Of a stretch of DNA of 64,000 nt, positions 10,392 to 22,641 are shown piece after piece. The notes below the pieces were generated by a model. That model had not been told where the DNA came from. It searched no databases and saw only the letters and a program-made list of their open reading frames with translations. This stretch comes from Cucumis sativus (lineage: Eukaryota > Streptophyta > Magnoliopsida > Cucurbitales > Cucurbitaceae): positions 16,821,837-16,885,836 of the forward strand of contig NC_026660.2 of NCBI RefSeq assembly GCF_000004075.3. Direction: 5' to 3'. The number at the start of each line of letters is the position of its first letter. The first letter of the stretch is position 1. The translations under genes were made by a program, and so were the position numbers.

Positions 10392-13300
10392 TCAATGATC
10401 AAAAGCACTTCTTACTGATAATGGTTGATCTAGGTGGACATTGTTTCTGGATATAAGATCGTGGTTGAAAAATAAAACGATAACACTAATGTCATCGTGG
10501 AAATGACGCCGAACTTTCTTGTCAATCTTTCGGAGATCTGAATACCGCATCTCTCGTTTTCGAGCTGCTTCTTGAAGGGCTGCCTTCACAAGCCTTTTTG
10601 CACTTCCCTGCATCCAATATCCAATCAAGCAAATGGCAAGAAAGGAGCAAATCAAATGTGCATCAGAAAATGCTTGCAAGCAATCAAAATGTTTGTTTAC
10701 AGATAATTTGAAACTCAAATCTGAAGTATCACGTTCACCACAACAGAAACAACCCAGTGGCAAAGAAAAGGAGAGATGAATTTTTATTACACTATCTAGT
10801 AGGTACATGAGCTTTAGAAAAGATCGTATAGGACAAGGATCCAACACAAAATTTGAAGTTTATAGCCTAATGTATCAAACATTTTTTAACTATAGAATAG
10901 AGACCAAATAAACACAAACACAAACTTGAAAGTATACTGACACTTTTTAGAGCCGTGGATTGAATAGACCAAATATAAACAAACTTAAAAGTTCAAGAAA
11001 TTCACCCTTTTTTTATCATTCTAGATATGAAAGCAACTAAAGAATTGAATGTGGAGAGAAACTTACTGCACGTGGATGATTATGAACAATATCCACTGCT
11101 TTTTCATTGGTTAGGTGTTCCCAAAGTCCATCAGATGCAAATATGAGAAAAGAATCGTTTTGATGAAGAGGGTGAGCAATAATTGTAGGTACAGCAGTCA
11201 ATATAGGCATATCAATTGGCTCAGGAAGCCTAAATTTAGCATTGATTCTTTCATTATTATACTGAGCATGCTTCAAATAGACATCCCCAATGGATCTAGA
11301 AACCTGCCATCAGAAAGAAGAAAGTTTAATCATTATCCACACAGATAAAAATGGATTAAAAATAACGAGGACATATAAAGGATTTTGCCAGATGTCTAGC
11401 AATTTCTAGATAACGGTCACTTAAGAAATTGAATAAAAATAAACTGATAGTAGAGAACTTCAAAGAGCTCTCACAACCTACAAGAACCGCAAGCAAGAGA
11501 GTAATTATTCTGATGCGAACGATCTCTTTTAAAAACCTATCAACCAACCATTAGTGGTTGAATATGCATCATCACTGTCTCCTTGATTAACAATAAATTA
11601 CAGGGAACCATTTTCTAAAACTGTCTAAAGAAATTGGCACCGGTGAAATAACCACATATAGTGACAAATAAATTGGATTTCAGCTTGAAAGAGAAGGAAA
11701 AGAAATTTCAAAAGTAACGAAAAAATCAACTGTAAGCCTTGATAGATATGGTATTTCCACAATTTTTTTGTTCTACCAACAAAAACAATTAACTAATGCC
11801 AAACTATGAATTATGGTTCCTCCATTACAGGAAACAATTTCCAATATCTATATAAAAAAATAACATCAATAAATTACACAAACGAAATGACAAATCACAA
11901 AGATGTTAGACAGCAACCCCGAAAAAGAATTAACTTTTCTTTATTATCCTTGAGTGCCCAGGTCAGCTTAGCGCAAAAAGAAAAAGATCAACTTTTAACA
12001 TAAAGAAAACTCGACTATATGCCTTTGCTTTGAAAGATACAGTATTTTTGTTTTATATTACAGCACAAGTCCAGTGATTCCCCAGTTACACTAAAACGAT
12101 AGCAAGTAGCATAATGGAAGCTTTGGTAGTTTTGGGAATTAGATAGAGTTTTGAAATATGGCCACTATACACTGAAATTGAAGTGTGCAGGAAGTATCAT
12201 TCCTTCACAATCTTAATGTAAGACTGGGGGAAAGAATTGAAATATCTTGACCCTTTCATGATACCTAATCTGAAATTTAAATCATCCTATGATTATATTA
12301 AGATCGGTATGCTACAAGACAAGAAAACAGATTCTAAAGTTGTACGCCAGATATTATATGCCTGAGAACTGCAATAATGACAGTTATTTTTACCTGTATA
12401 ATTCCTTTCACTCTCCAAACTCCATGTCTTTGGACCACAATTTGAGGGTCATTTGGATGCATCTCGCTTAACTCTTGCCTGATTTCGTCAAGATTTGCAT
12501 TATGCTCAGTTGATAATTGAATGGCAGCAATCTCACCAGTGTTGCCAACTTTCTTCCCTAACACAGCACGAGAATCCCCCAGGCTCGCAATGTAGAGTGT
12601 CTGCTCGTGTATAACCCCTACTAGACAGCACGTCCCAACTGTTGCTATCTGGGGTTGAGTACTCCATAACTCTGACACGACAGCCGTGAACCCTTCTTCT
12701 GTTCGACGAAAAGCGTTCAGAATGGTTTCACGAGTCACCACTCCCTGATGTTCTTCTGAAATTAAAGCATCAAAGAAGTTAACGAGAATGTCAACCTAAC
12801 CATCCCCTCCACTCTATTTAAGAAGGAAACGATCAAAAAGAAAATTTCTGGCATTCAAAAATATTTTAGCTTTTGATAAGTCGTGAGTAATCAAGGAACA
12901 CAACGACGAGTGTCATTTGAAAACATACGCGTAAAATTATTTAAACTATGTATAGAATCATCAGCCAATCAGAGGAAACGTGTATCCACTGTCTTCAAAC
13001 AAAACCCAATACACAATTAAATTCCATTTAGCTACCCCAATCTCCTTCAACTTCATAAGCTATATAATCTACACTAAACTCAAAGACAGTAATCAATCAC
13101 AAACAGTAATCAGTTTCCGACGGAGAAAAATAGCAAAAAGCAAAAACCCGCAGTTCAAATAACAAAGAAAAATAAAACAGATCTAAAGATGAGTAACAGT
13201 AGAGACAATGATTAATAAAACGCAAGAAATCAAACCAAAAAAAGGGGGGGAAACAAAACACGAGGGCGTTGAAAACAACAGGAAAGGAAAAAGAAAGATG

Positions 13301-13639
13301 AAAAAGAAAAAGAAACGAACCTTGGAAACGTCTAAACAAGTTATCACAAACATAACGAGCAGCGTCGGGACCGCCATGACCATCGTAGATACCGAGGAAA
13401 GTACCAAAAGGGCCAGATTCAATTTGGCTCTGGTCTTCAAGGACTTGGTTGGCTTGAACAACAGCCATGGAGAAGTCACCGGAAGCATAATGACCATAAT
13501 CATAGAACCAAAGTAAGGTGTCTTTGGTGTCTTTGGCACCACAATTGGTCCCAATAACACCAACAGAGGTGAAATTATCAGTAGGATGCCCAAAAGGCTT
13601 CCAACAAAGAGAGAGCAGATTCATGAATTCCCGGAGCAT
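10392..13639 (-). CDS. Protein phosphatase 2C, clade D (PP2C42-like), 377 aa
   Basis: Metal-dependent Ser/Thr phosphatase. Four exons: 13639-13321, 12755-12394, 11303-11067 and 10607-10392. GT-AG joins have phases 1, 0 and 0 and give 377 codons plus stop. The chosen start gives [18 protein letters not shown], the usual clade D opening; an upstream in-frame Met (13732) lacks this character. Visible motifs in order: [36 protein letters not shown] (metal-binding Asp), [66 protein letters not shown] (metal-binding Asp), and [12 protein letters not shown] (last metal Asp pair). The domain is complete with short flanks and no transmembrane segment. Clade D PP2Cs in Arabidopsis dephosphorylate plasma-membrane H+-ATPase and are inhibited by SAUR proteins; a similar role here is inference. 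No disabling change was seen. Confidence 0.95.
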
Positions 13640-13827
13640 CCCACATCTCTGAGAGATGAAAACCCCCTCCCCCCAAGTAAGTAAGAACCCTAGGAAGGTT
13701 TGGTGATGATGGGAATGAAGAAATGAAGACAAAAAATGAAACCCTAGAAAAGATGAAGAAGATGAAGATTTGTGTGTTGGGTTGTAGAGAAACAGAGAAA
13801 GGTCTTCGCCTCAATTCTCTTGTGGGG

Positions 13828-13856
13828 AAGAAGAAGAAGAAGAAGAAGAAGAAGAA
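13828..13856. repeat. (AAG)n microsatellite in the PP2C 5' flank
   Basis: About nine to ten perfect AAG units. It lies 190-220 bases upstream of the PP2C start codon and is probably in the 5' UTR, where it would be CTT-rich on the mRNA strand. Confidence 0.85.
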
Positions 13857-16800
13857 AGTGCTGTGGGGAATCCTTCTTCTTCACTTCGCTCTCTCTTTTT
13901 CTCTCAACTTTCCTCTAATTTTCCCGTTTTTTTTTTTTCTTTTTTTTTGGTTAAGGTTTTGGAAATTTCTAACATTCAACTTTTCCGTCAATAATATATT
14001 TTGAGATAATTGCAAATTTTCGTTATATTTTGAAAATGTTCCAATAGAATTGTTTTCACTTTATGGCATTTTAGTAGTTGATTGTTAAATTCTTTTTACC
14101 AAATTACCAGAATATATAATCTTTCTTCATTTCAATTTGATAGAGATCGAACTTTAAAAAAAAAAAACACTAACTTTGCTATTTATTGTACAAATACTTA
14201 TATTATCTTAAGAATTACAATATTACTTCTAAACCTTTATAAGCATCTAACAATTATTGAAGTACAAAATTGCTATATGTTTAGAAATTTGAGATCTCAA
14301 GCATTGTGTCAATAAACACTATTCCAAGTCATAAAAGATTAAGAATAGTATTAAGAAACAAAATTCAAAAGTACTTTTTTACAATTTAGTTTTTGTGTTT
14401 TTATGATCTCTTTTGATTTTGCGCGTATTGGAAATTGATTTTCTTTTTCTTGTTTCTCAAAAAAAGGAAAAGAAATAAAAATCTAAAAGTCCGCCGCGTT
14501 TTCTCTCTCTCTAACTGCTACGTTAGATTACACGTTTACTCTTCCTGGGCTGGGCTTTCTCTTTCGTCTCAAGCCCATTTTATTTGGGCTTAGCCCATCC
14601 TCTCTCGCCCAATATCATTGTTATACCCTTAATTGATATTTTTAAAAGTGTGTTTAATGTAATTACTCGAGGCTTATAATATTATTTTGGTCCATGTATT
14701 TTGAGGATTGTTAATTTCTATTTTATTAGACTTTGTATTTTTTAAAAGCTAATTTCTAAATTGAAAATGGTGGAAATAGCACCATTAGGTGAAAATTAAT
14801 TGCGAGTGGGCAAGTATGATATAATTTAAATAGTTGTATTGATTTAGATAATGTTATAGTGATGTGTTGGGATCAAACTATATATATATGTGTGTATATA
14901 TATCGTAGTACCTATACTATGTTTAATTTGTCTCTTTCTATTTACTTTCAATATTACAAATTATATATCTATATGTTCACTGTCTTTATTACAATTTAAA
15001 ATTGACAAAATCAATTTAGAATACACAATGATACAATCCATCAATTATTAGTTTATCATAAAATCTCAATTCCATCCATAAACTTTATCACATTTTGTTT
15101 TTACCATACATCTCTTTATAATTAACTCCAATAAACTACATTTCAATTTCCTTTCAAATAAACATAACTTAATTGCCTTAAAACTTCTACTCCGTCCGTA
15201 GTGTCCAAGCTCGAGATTTGAAATGTAAATCCAAACCTTAGGTCCAAGACGTTATAAACGATATTAAATTAATAGTGTTTCTCTTGTAAGATTGTGGTTC
15301 AAATGACAAACTAAGAAGAAGTGGAGAGAAATCTCGATAACATCAAAGTATAGTTAAAAAAAAGTTTAAAAGAACTTAAAGTTAACTTACCTATATCAAC
15401 AAGACACAAACATTTCTTTCCAACAGTTCAATTAAATTATAGTCTAATAAATTCAATTTTACGTCGGATAAATATTATGATAATTTTTGAAAGATGAGAT
15501 GAATGTATAGGATTAGGGACCATAAATGTTACCTATGTGTTTGTTTGCCATTTTGTTAGGATGGTCATTGAAAAAAGAAGGTATTAATTAAGAGTTGTTT
15601 AATTAGGGAAATGAGTAGTTAAATGGAAGTGGTGCGTATGGGCATACGTATGCATGTGGATATTTCACGTGCAAACCCCCATTTGGCGCCCACGTAATTA
15701 TTCTCACCTTTTCTTTTCTTCTTTCTCTCTTTTTATAATTAATCTAATTAACAAATCAACAACAGGTACAAAAAAATTATAACTCCACTATTTTTCGATC
15801 TCGTTTTAAGTTTTAAAATGTCATATGAGTTTAATTTGAATTAGTACAAAAAAAAAAAAAAGTATGTATCAAACTTTTTTCAATCAAAACATTCTAAAGA
15901 ATGAGGAAATAAATTTTCAATTTAAAATGAAAAAAGATCGGCATATAAAAGGCGCGGAAAAGTGGATGAAACTTGTGATAGAAATGAGGCTTTTTGTGAT
16001 GATCATAACTTAAATTTAGATTTTAGGTTTTAAGATATGGTTTTTTTTTTTTTTTTAATTTGGTCTCAAATATTAAAATGTATGTTTAATTAAATCTTGA
16101 TTTTTTTTTATTTTGTTAAATTCTCGTTTTAATCTCCAAGGTTTATGAATGATTGGGAGAGAATTTTTAAATATATTGGGATAATTTGCTATATTTTATA
16201 AAATAATTTAAGTTCATTTGGTTGTATTTTAAAATAACTCAATTTTAACACAATTTAAAGCTAAGGCTGTGAACAAAAAATGTAGGTGAAAATGTTTAAT
16301 TTTTTAAACGTAAATTAATATTAAAAAGATTTAAAAAGAAATAGTATATTATATTCCCATGTGAGTTTAATTGTTTATTTATTCTCAACATTATTTTATT
16401 TTTTCTTTCTACATTTTCCGATATTATCTATGGATGATTAATAATAATTTTCAAATGATTTATGCATTTAATTTGAGTATTTCATATTAACTATTAGTCC
16501 ATCTTCCATTAAATCTTTAAAATTAATGATATTTATTGAGTCTTAAATAGTTTCTTTAAGATATACTCAAAATACGATCTAATTATATCAAAACGAGTAA
16601 TTGACGTGGACTTTTTCTCCATTCAAATTGAAAGTTAGATTACATTTCTATTTTGTCACTGTTTATTATACCGAAAATAAAACATAGTCGTTTCTAATTC
16701 CTCCAATAATTTTGGTTGTTATATTTTATGTTGTTAATGAATTATTACAAAGTTTTCAACCTATTTATTCTTAAAGGGTTTCTCTTTTTAACCATAATCA

Positions 16801-17426
16801 TAATCATTTAGTGGATTACAAACGCTTTTCAACTAATAAATTGATGTATTGATTATAAAAAACTAAGGTATGTACGATTGTTATTTAGCCTTGACTTTGT
16901 GTTTTATATAATCGAGTGCATTTACTCCATCCTCATAAGTCAAGTAACAATCTCACTTGATCACATCTGCATTCTGAACCTAGATAAACGTTAACATTGA
17001 TTTTCAAAATCGATTTAACGAATTTACTTGACTTTTATGTGTTGATAACAATGAAAGCTTTGTATTTTTGAAAAAAGTTGTTGAATTTTCATTGAGATTA
17101 ACGTTGGTTGTTTGCAAAATATAATCAACCGTTGCTTACTACAAACATTCTAAAAAAAGTTGGATTTTCATCCCAAGTGTAGATGACCTTAAGGTATAAT
17201 TATGTATTTATATGATGTAAATGGTATCTAAAGTTATCCCTAATATTTTTTTTCTTTTTGGATTGGGTTTAGAAGTTTAAGAAAAGTGGCCCAATCGCGA
17301 CTTTTATTTGGGCTTCCAAAGATCTTGTATTAACTTTTCTCTCAATTTTTGATGGATTCTGATTAAGTAGGTTTGTAATGTTAGATATCATTAGAAAAAA
17401 TAGATTTTATAATTAATAACTTTTTC
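13857..17426. other. Intergenic, AT-rich, no gene seen
   Basis: The first few hundred bases are the PP2C 5' flank. A cluster of TGGGCT motifs (14546-14597) is listed separately. A G-box core CACGTG occurs at 15666-15671. No coding sequence, tRNA or transposon end was recognised. Confidence 0.55.
14546..14597. promoter_or_regulatory. Cluster of five site II (TGGGCT) elements
   Basis: TGGGCT occurs at 14546-14551, 14551-14556 and 14585-14590, and its complement AGCCCA near 14572-14577 and 14592-14597. Site II TGGGCY motifs are bound by TCP factors and mark promoters of growth and translation genes. The nearest start codon is PP2C, about 900 bases away on the minus strand. The cluster may be a distal PP2C promoter or the promoter of an unseen non-coding transcript. 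Confidence 0.45.
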
Positions 17427-17939
17427 TATATACCAATTTCTTAAACAATTTTGTAAATATAGCAAATTTTGTATTTTTTTTAAACTATTTTAAAATTACC
17501 ATTGTTTTAAAAGAAATCTCCACAATTTTCTCTCTCCACGATTTTCTCCATTTTTCATCTTTACCGCCGTTTTCTCTATTCTCTATATTCACCGTCTTTT
17601 TCTCCTTTCTCCATCTTTACCATTGTTTCTTCTTCATCTTTTTTGTGATTTTCTCCTATTTTAAGATCATTTCTTCTCTCCACGATTTTCTTCCATCTCA
17701 CTTGATTTTGTTCAATTCAATTAATTTTACCAATATTTTTATATTTAAAAATGTGTTTAATTTCACTTGTATTGTACTTCATTAGTAAGAGGATTCATAG
17801 AAATTGAACATATTAAGAATTTTTCTATCACTTCTACAATTTTAGGTTAAAAGAAATTGAGATTTTTTTTCCTAAAAATATTGATGAATACAAGTTATCA
17901 CTGATAGACTATTAGTTGGATTAGTTAATATGAGCATAA

Positions 17940-18350
17940 TGATGTTAGTTTATAATTGATAGACTTGTATCCTAGTGCAACACTAATATCCTAAGTTATC
18001 ATGATAGTAGTATATCAATGATAGACTCTTATCCTAATCCATAAGTGATATTAGTCTATTAATGATAGACTCTTATCTTAGTCTATCACTAATAGTAGTC
18101 TATCAATGATAAACTCGTATCATAGATCATCACTGATATTAAACTCTATCCCAGATCATCACTAATATCCTAAGTTATCACTGATAGTAGTATATCAATA
18201 ATGGATATGTATCCTAGTCCATCACTGATAGTAGTCTATCAATGATAGATTTGTATCCTAGTCCATAACTGATAGTAGTCTATCAATAATAAACTTGTAT
18301 CCTAGGCCATCACTAATATTAGTCAATCAGTGATAGACTCTATCTGCTAT
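17940..18350. repeat. Minisatellite, about 44-bp units
   Basis: Tandem, diverged copies of a unit reading roughly AGTCTATCAATGATAGAC, then TTGTATCCTAGTCCATCAC and TGATAGT. Each unit contains the small palindromes TCTATCAATGATAGA and ATCACTGAT. About nine units are recognisable, with some shortened. The array forms the loop of the foldback element. Confidence 0.8.
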
Positions 18351-18381
18351 AATGCTATAAGTGCAACACTAGGATGATAAA

Positions 18382-18384
<3 letters not shown>

Positions 18385-18416
<32 letters not shown>
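18385..18416. repeat. (TA)n microsatellite
   Basis: Uninterrupted TA run of about 16 units within the loop of the foldback element, next to its right arm. Confidence 0.9.
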
Positions 18417-18417
<1 letters not shown>

Positions 18418-18952
18418 CAACGATTCAGAATTATGATTAATCAATGTTATGAGTGTAATACTATCTCTATTCTCACACATTTTTAAATATAAAAATACTA
18501 GTAAAATCAATTGAATTGAACAAAATCAACCTAGAGTGATGAAATTAAATCAAATTGTAAAAATTGAATGAAGTAAAATTTTAGGGAAGAATCACATCTA
18601 AAAAAATATCAAAGTGAGATGGAAGAAAATCGCGGAGAGAATAAATGATCTTAAAATAGGAGAAAATCACAAAGAAGATGGAGAAGAAACGATGGTAAAG
18701 ATGGAGAACGGAGAAAAAGACGGTGAAGATGGAGAATGGAGAAAGCGATGAAGATGAAAAATGGAGAAAATTGTGGAGAATGAGAGAAAATTGTGGAGTA
18801 AAGAAAATCTTTAAAGAAAATCAGAATATGAAAAAAAAAGTGTATTTGGAGTATTTTCTTCTTTTACCTTGAAATTTAATTAAAATTTGTCATACATGCA
18901 ATTCTTTTAAAGATTTGCTATATCCTTAATTAATTTGTAGTAATTTGGTGTA

Positions 18953-19489
18953 TTCTTACCCACCCCTAGAAAAAAAACTCTTTGTAAATGAATTCTAAAA
19001 CACTTAAATTAATCAAAACGTTATTTTCTAATTACCAAGAAATCCTAGAGAGATAGACTATTTCGAGCCAACCATATTTAAATTGATAAATATTATTTTC
19101 CTATCTACGATGAAAATTATTTTGGTGTTTCCGTTTTACAAATCTTGAAGACTCAAAACTTCATTCTCATTTTTGAAATATAATTAACAAGTAAAAAAAT
19201 CATTTGTTTAAAAACAAACAAGGTTAGAATAAGTGTTAGTAAGTAAGTAAGGCCCCGTTAATAAATATTTGATTTATGATTTGAATTTTTTAAGATAAAC
19301 ATTGTTAGATCACCAAATTTATTGTTTTGTTATTTATTTTTTAAAATATAAATAGTTATGAAATAGAGTTTAAAAATTGAAATAAAATAAAATAAAATAA
19401 CGTCTAAACACAAAACTATGATAAAATTTTGAATAAATTATAAAGCATTTGCAATTTTTATAGACTTGTTGGTCAATTATATGGTTGTG
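18953..19489. other. Spacer between two mobile elements
   Basis: AT-rich DNA between the foldback element and the MULE. No gene was seen. A small run of AAATA/AATAAA units lies at 19380-19400. Confidence 0.6.
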
Positions 19490-19498
19490 AATTGGGCC

Positions 19499-19580
19499 GG
19501 ATTTTTTTAAAAAAATAATGTGTTTTGTAAAAGTATTTACAAAAATAGGGTAGTTGGGAAAGTATTTTAAAAAATAGGTG
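19499..19580 (+). repeat. Left terminal inverted repeat of the MULE
   Basis: About 80 bases matching, in inverted orientation, 23350-23430. It starts GGATTTTTTT and includes AATAATGTGTTTTGT and AATAGGGTAGTTGG. The two copies differ at several positions, which indicates some age. Confidence 0.85.
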
Positions 19581-19583
19581 ACT

Positions 19584-19774
19584 GAAGTCCTGTACGGGGT
19601 ACACGACTTCCACAAATCGAAATGGTGTCGTGAACCGGGCTTACGATATTCGAGTGGAGTCGTGGACCCGGCCCACGTTTTCTGACTGGAGTCGTGTACC
19701 GGGTACACGACTCCCGTACAGCTAGCACATTTTGCCGCGTATGGTGGAAGTCGTGTAACCCGTACACGACTTCC
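19584..19774. repeat. Left subterminal hairpin repeats of the MULE
   Basis: Three palindromic copies share the arm GAAGTCGTGTAC or GAGTCGTGTAC and its complement: 19584-19610, 19689-19713 (perfect arms around one base) and 19746-19774. More degenerate copies lie between them (GTCGTGAACC, GAGTCGTGGACC). The same motif recurs near the right end. Such subterminal repeats may bind transposase; that is inference. Confidence 0.8.
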
Positions 19775-20584
19775 GTACAATGAGTCAACAGTGAGTCAAC
19801 GGTCAACAGTCCAGTCAACCGTAGGGTTCACGGGTGGACGTAGGGTTCAGAGGGTGTGGACACGTGTCTTCATTCTGCCTTCATTCGAAATCTTTTTTCC
19901 TTCCTCTCTTAATTTTTCCTCTTCCTCTTTTTCGTTCTTCCTTCGTCTTTCCTTTCCTCTTCCTTCGTCTTTCCTTTCCTCTTCCTTCATATTTCCTCTT
20001 CCTTCATATTTCCTCTCTTCACCTCATAATTTTTACTAGTTTTTTCTCTCTTCATCTTTCCTCTTTCTAACCCATTCTTCCTCCCAACTTTTCATCTTTC
20101 CTTTCCCCCTCTTCATCTTTTCTCTTCCTATTTCATTCTCCCTTCCAACTTCAAATTTTCTCTTCCCCTCTTCTCTTTTCCTCTCATCCATTTTTCCTTT
20201 CAAATTTTCTCTTCCTCTCTTCACTTTTCCTCTTCTATTTTGTCATAAAGGTATGTTTTTCTAAAAATCGTGGACGGGGTACACAATTTTGTTGTTAAAA
20301 TTATTTTATTTTATTATTATGTTGATAAAATAATTTATTTTTTGTTGTAAGCTTCTCCTATCCTCCATTGTCTCCTATCCTCCATTGTCTCATTCATCTT
20401 CACAAGGTATGTTTATTCTAACCCTAATTTTATTTAGATTTGTTATTTTATTTTCTTATTTTGTGGAAAAAATTTGTTTGAATTTAGTTATATTTTTTTA
20501 ATTTAGTTATGTTTTTTGAATTTAGTTATGTTTTTTGAATTTAGTTATATTTTTTGAAATGGATCCAAAATGATCCAAAATGAA

Positions 20585-20689
20585 ATGGATTGGAAAGAGT
20601 CTAGTCAATCAATTAGATGCACGATCTGTAAAGTAGAAGGACATAACAGACGTACTTGTCCTCAACGTGCTTCTTCTTCAAGACACTGA
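20585..20689 (+). CDS. Small zinc-knuckle ORF inside the MULE, 34 aa (transposase tail remnant?)
   Basis: The ORF reads MDWKESSQSIRCTICKVEGH followed by NRRTCPQRASSSRH. The spacing C-x2-C-x4-H-x4-C is a CCHC zinc knuckle. The form C..C...GHN.RTCP followed by a short Ser-rich tail is typical of the extreme C-terminus of plant Mutator-family transposases. Upstream frames are interrupted, so this is probably the surviving tail of a lost transposase, not an independent gene. It could also be an exon of the adjacent PMD transcript. Confidence 0.5.
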   Translation: MDWKESSQSIRCTICKVEGHNRRTCPQRASSSRH

Positions 20690-20898
20690 TATGTAATTAT
20701 TTTAGGGTTTGATGTAATTATTAATGCATGACTTCTATGTAATTGTTTGATGTATATCTTAGTATTTGATGAATAGTTTAATTATAATTTATTGGTATGT
20801 AAAATTAACAACTTAAATTTATAATATTGTAATCATGTAATGGAACTTGGGTCAATTGATCCTCATAGTATTTCGATATTTTTTAGGTTATTTGCATA

Positions 20899-22641
20899 AT
20901 GGAACCTGGGCCGAGTGATCCTACACAGCTATATCTACAACCATCCCATCGTTCACAGTCTATATGGGAGGCCTCCTCCAAAGTTGTTTTGAGTTGTCGA
21001 CGAAGAGAGGCAGCATCTCAGCGTACGATCCCATTTGATTAGCGTATTGTACCATATTTAGAGGCTGCTGGATTTCTAGGGGCTTCCCAAATAGGATTTA
21101 TGCAGTTGGACTGGCATTTGATTACTGCTCTGGTCGAGCGTTGGAGACCAGAGACCCACACATTTCATATGCCTTGTGGGGAATGCACGATCACCCTATA
21201 GGATGTTGCAGTTCAGTTAGGGTTACCTGTGGATGGTGAGCCTGTGGTAGGGTCGTTATTATATGACTGGAAGGTACTCTGTGAGGATTACTTGGGAGTT
21301 CGTCCACCTGAAATGAAAGGTAAACGATTGAGCCTTCCTTGGTTGGCAGAACAGTTCACATAATTGCCACCGGATGCTGATGTAGTGAGCGTTCAAAGAT
21401 ACGCTCGTGCATACATTATGCAGTTAATTGGAGGCTTTCTATTTGCAGACAAATCAAACACCCTGGTCCACTGTATGTTCCTCTCACTTTTAATTAATTT
21501 TGACCAGGCTGGTACGTATGCTTGGGGAACTGCATGCCTCGCATGGTTGTATTGGGAATTGTGTCGAGCGAGTAATGCACGATCTTTAGAGATTGCTGGC
21601 CTATTAATATTGTTGCAAGTATGGGCGTATGACAGATTTCCTATTCTGGCACCACAAGTACCAGTTGAGGTATCAGTTGGTCGACCTTTGAGTTTCAGGT
21701 ATTATATATATATATATATATTATATATATATATATAATTTTTTAGTAAAATTTGCAGGGTTTATAACTTATTAATGATTTCATTTCTCACATTAGATGG
21801 AGCGGCGTTATACCATTGTCAGAACTGTCCGCAAATATGTTGATCACCTACCGAATGTTTTTTGATCGGCTGATCAACTCTCAGATAGTAAAATATTATA
21901 CTAATATTGCGTAGGCATGTTTTTTGTTGTTTCCTTATGTTCGTTTTTTTTAACAGATTAATTGGACACCATACACGTCCCACATTATGGCATTGCTTCC
22001 ACATCAATGTCATAACGGTCAAGCGATGTGGACATATGTGGGTCCTGTGATTTGCTTTCATCTCGTTGAGAAGCATCAAACAGATCGTGTATTGCGACAG
22101 TTCCATATGCTACAAATGCCACCAGAGTTTTGCTCCACAGATCAGGGCCTACACCAAATTGATTTAAGAGGCAAGCACGATCAAGATTGGAGTAGGATTC
22201 ATGCAGAACATATAGCAATGTGGCATTCACGAAATAATTTTTGTGCCGAAGCAGAAGCAACACAGAAGCCGACAGTATCAGATAACTATTTTTTCTGGTA
22301 CACGTCGATTACCCGACGCTTCATGACACCTGATGGCGCTTACTGTTATCGCATGGTAATAGTTTTAATATGATTTATAAATTTAATACAAGCATGAACA
22401 TTTTTTAATTATATTATTTACAATCGTTCAGAATAATTTTGTTGAAGACGTACGTCGAGTCTCCATGGAAAACAATTTTGAAATTTTTAGTCCAATGTGT
22501 GACGAAGTCATGGGAGATATAGACAGCCTTGTTCAGCGGACTCGACGTTTAAATGTTGCCGACACAGATCGTAGACGCATTCGACGGCGATGACGACGAC
22601 AAGGCGATGATGTCGTAGAGGGAGATGGGGAAGCTTCTTAA
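20899..22641 (+). pseudogene. Decayed plant-mobile-domain (PMD, MAIN-like) gene carried by the MULE
   Basis: Reconstructable exons are 20899-21698, 21797-21887, 21957-22355 and 22432-22641, about 500 codons with GT-AG introns in consistent phase. It starts MEPGPSDPTQLYLQPSHRSQ. PMD features include PYLEAAGFLGASQIGFMQLD, LVERWRPETHTFHMPCGE, VQLGLPVDGEPVVG, YARAYIMQLIGGFLFADKSN, YAWGTACLAWLYWELCRAS, LILLQVWAYDRFPILAP and DWSRIHAEHIAMWHSR. Four in-frame stops break it: TAG at 21040 and 21199, TAA at 21361 and TGA at 22591. Each is one C-to-T step from Gln or Arg. PMD proteins (MAIN/MAIL1, and fused to PP7-type phosphatases) act in gene and transposon silencing, and the domain is often transposon-borne. 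This copy cannot give a full-length product. Confidence 0.88.

Larger units (their letters stand above)
17427..18952. mobile_element. Foldback element: long inverted arms around a minisatellite
   Basis: The left arm, about 17427-17760, is the reverse complement of the right arm, about 18475-18952. Shared landmarks, in right-arm orientation, are ACACATTTTTAAATATAAAA, GTGAGATGGAAGAAAATCG, GATCTTAAAATAGGAGAAAA, GGAGAAAAAGACGGTGAA and the outer end TTGCTATAT...AATTTGGTGTA. The right arm carries about 85 extra bases that the left lacks. The space between holds a TATC-rich minisatellite and a (TA)n run. There is no ORF of note. The outer ends resemble long Mutator-type inverted repeats, but I could not identify a clear 9-bp target duplication, so the superfamily is uncertain. 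Confidence 0.75.

Noticed and set aside
13208-13516. Plus-strand ORF of 102 codons opposite PP2C exon 1
   Set aside because: It is the antisense shadow of conserved PP2C sequence plus a low-complexity intron part; no independent codon or domain signal.
21985-22263. Minus-strand ORF inside the MULE
   Set aside because: Antisense of the PMD exon, whose plus-strand reading matches a known family.
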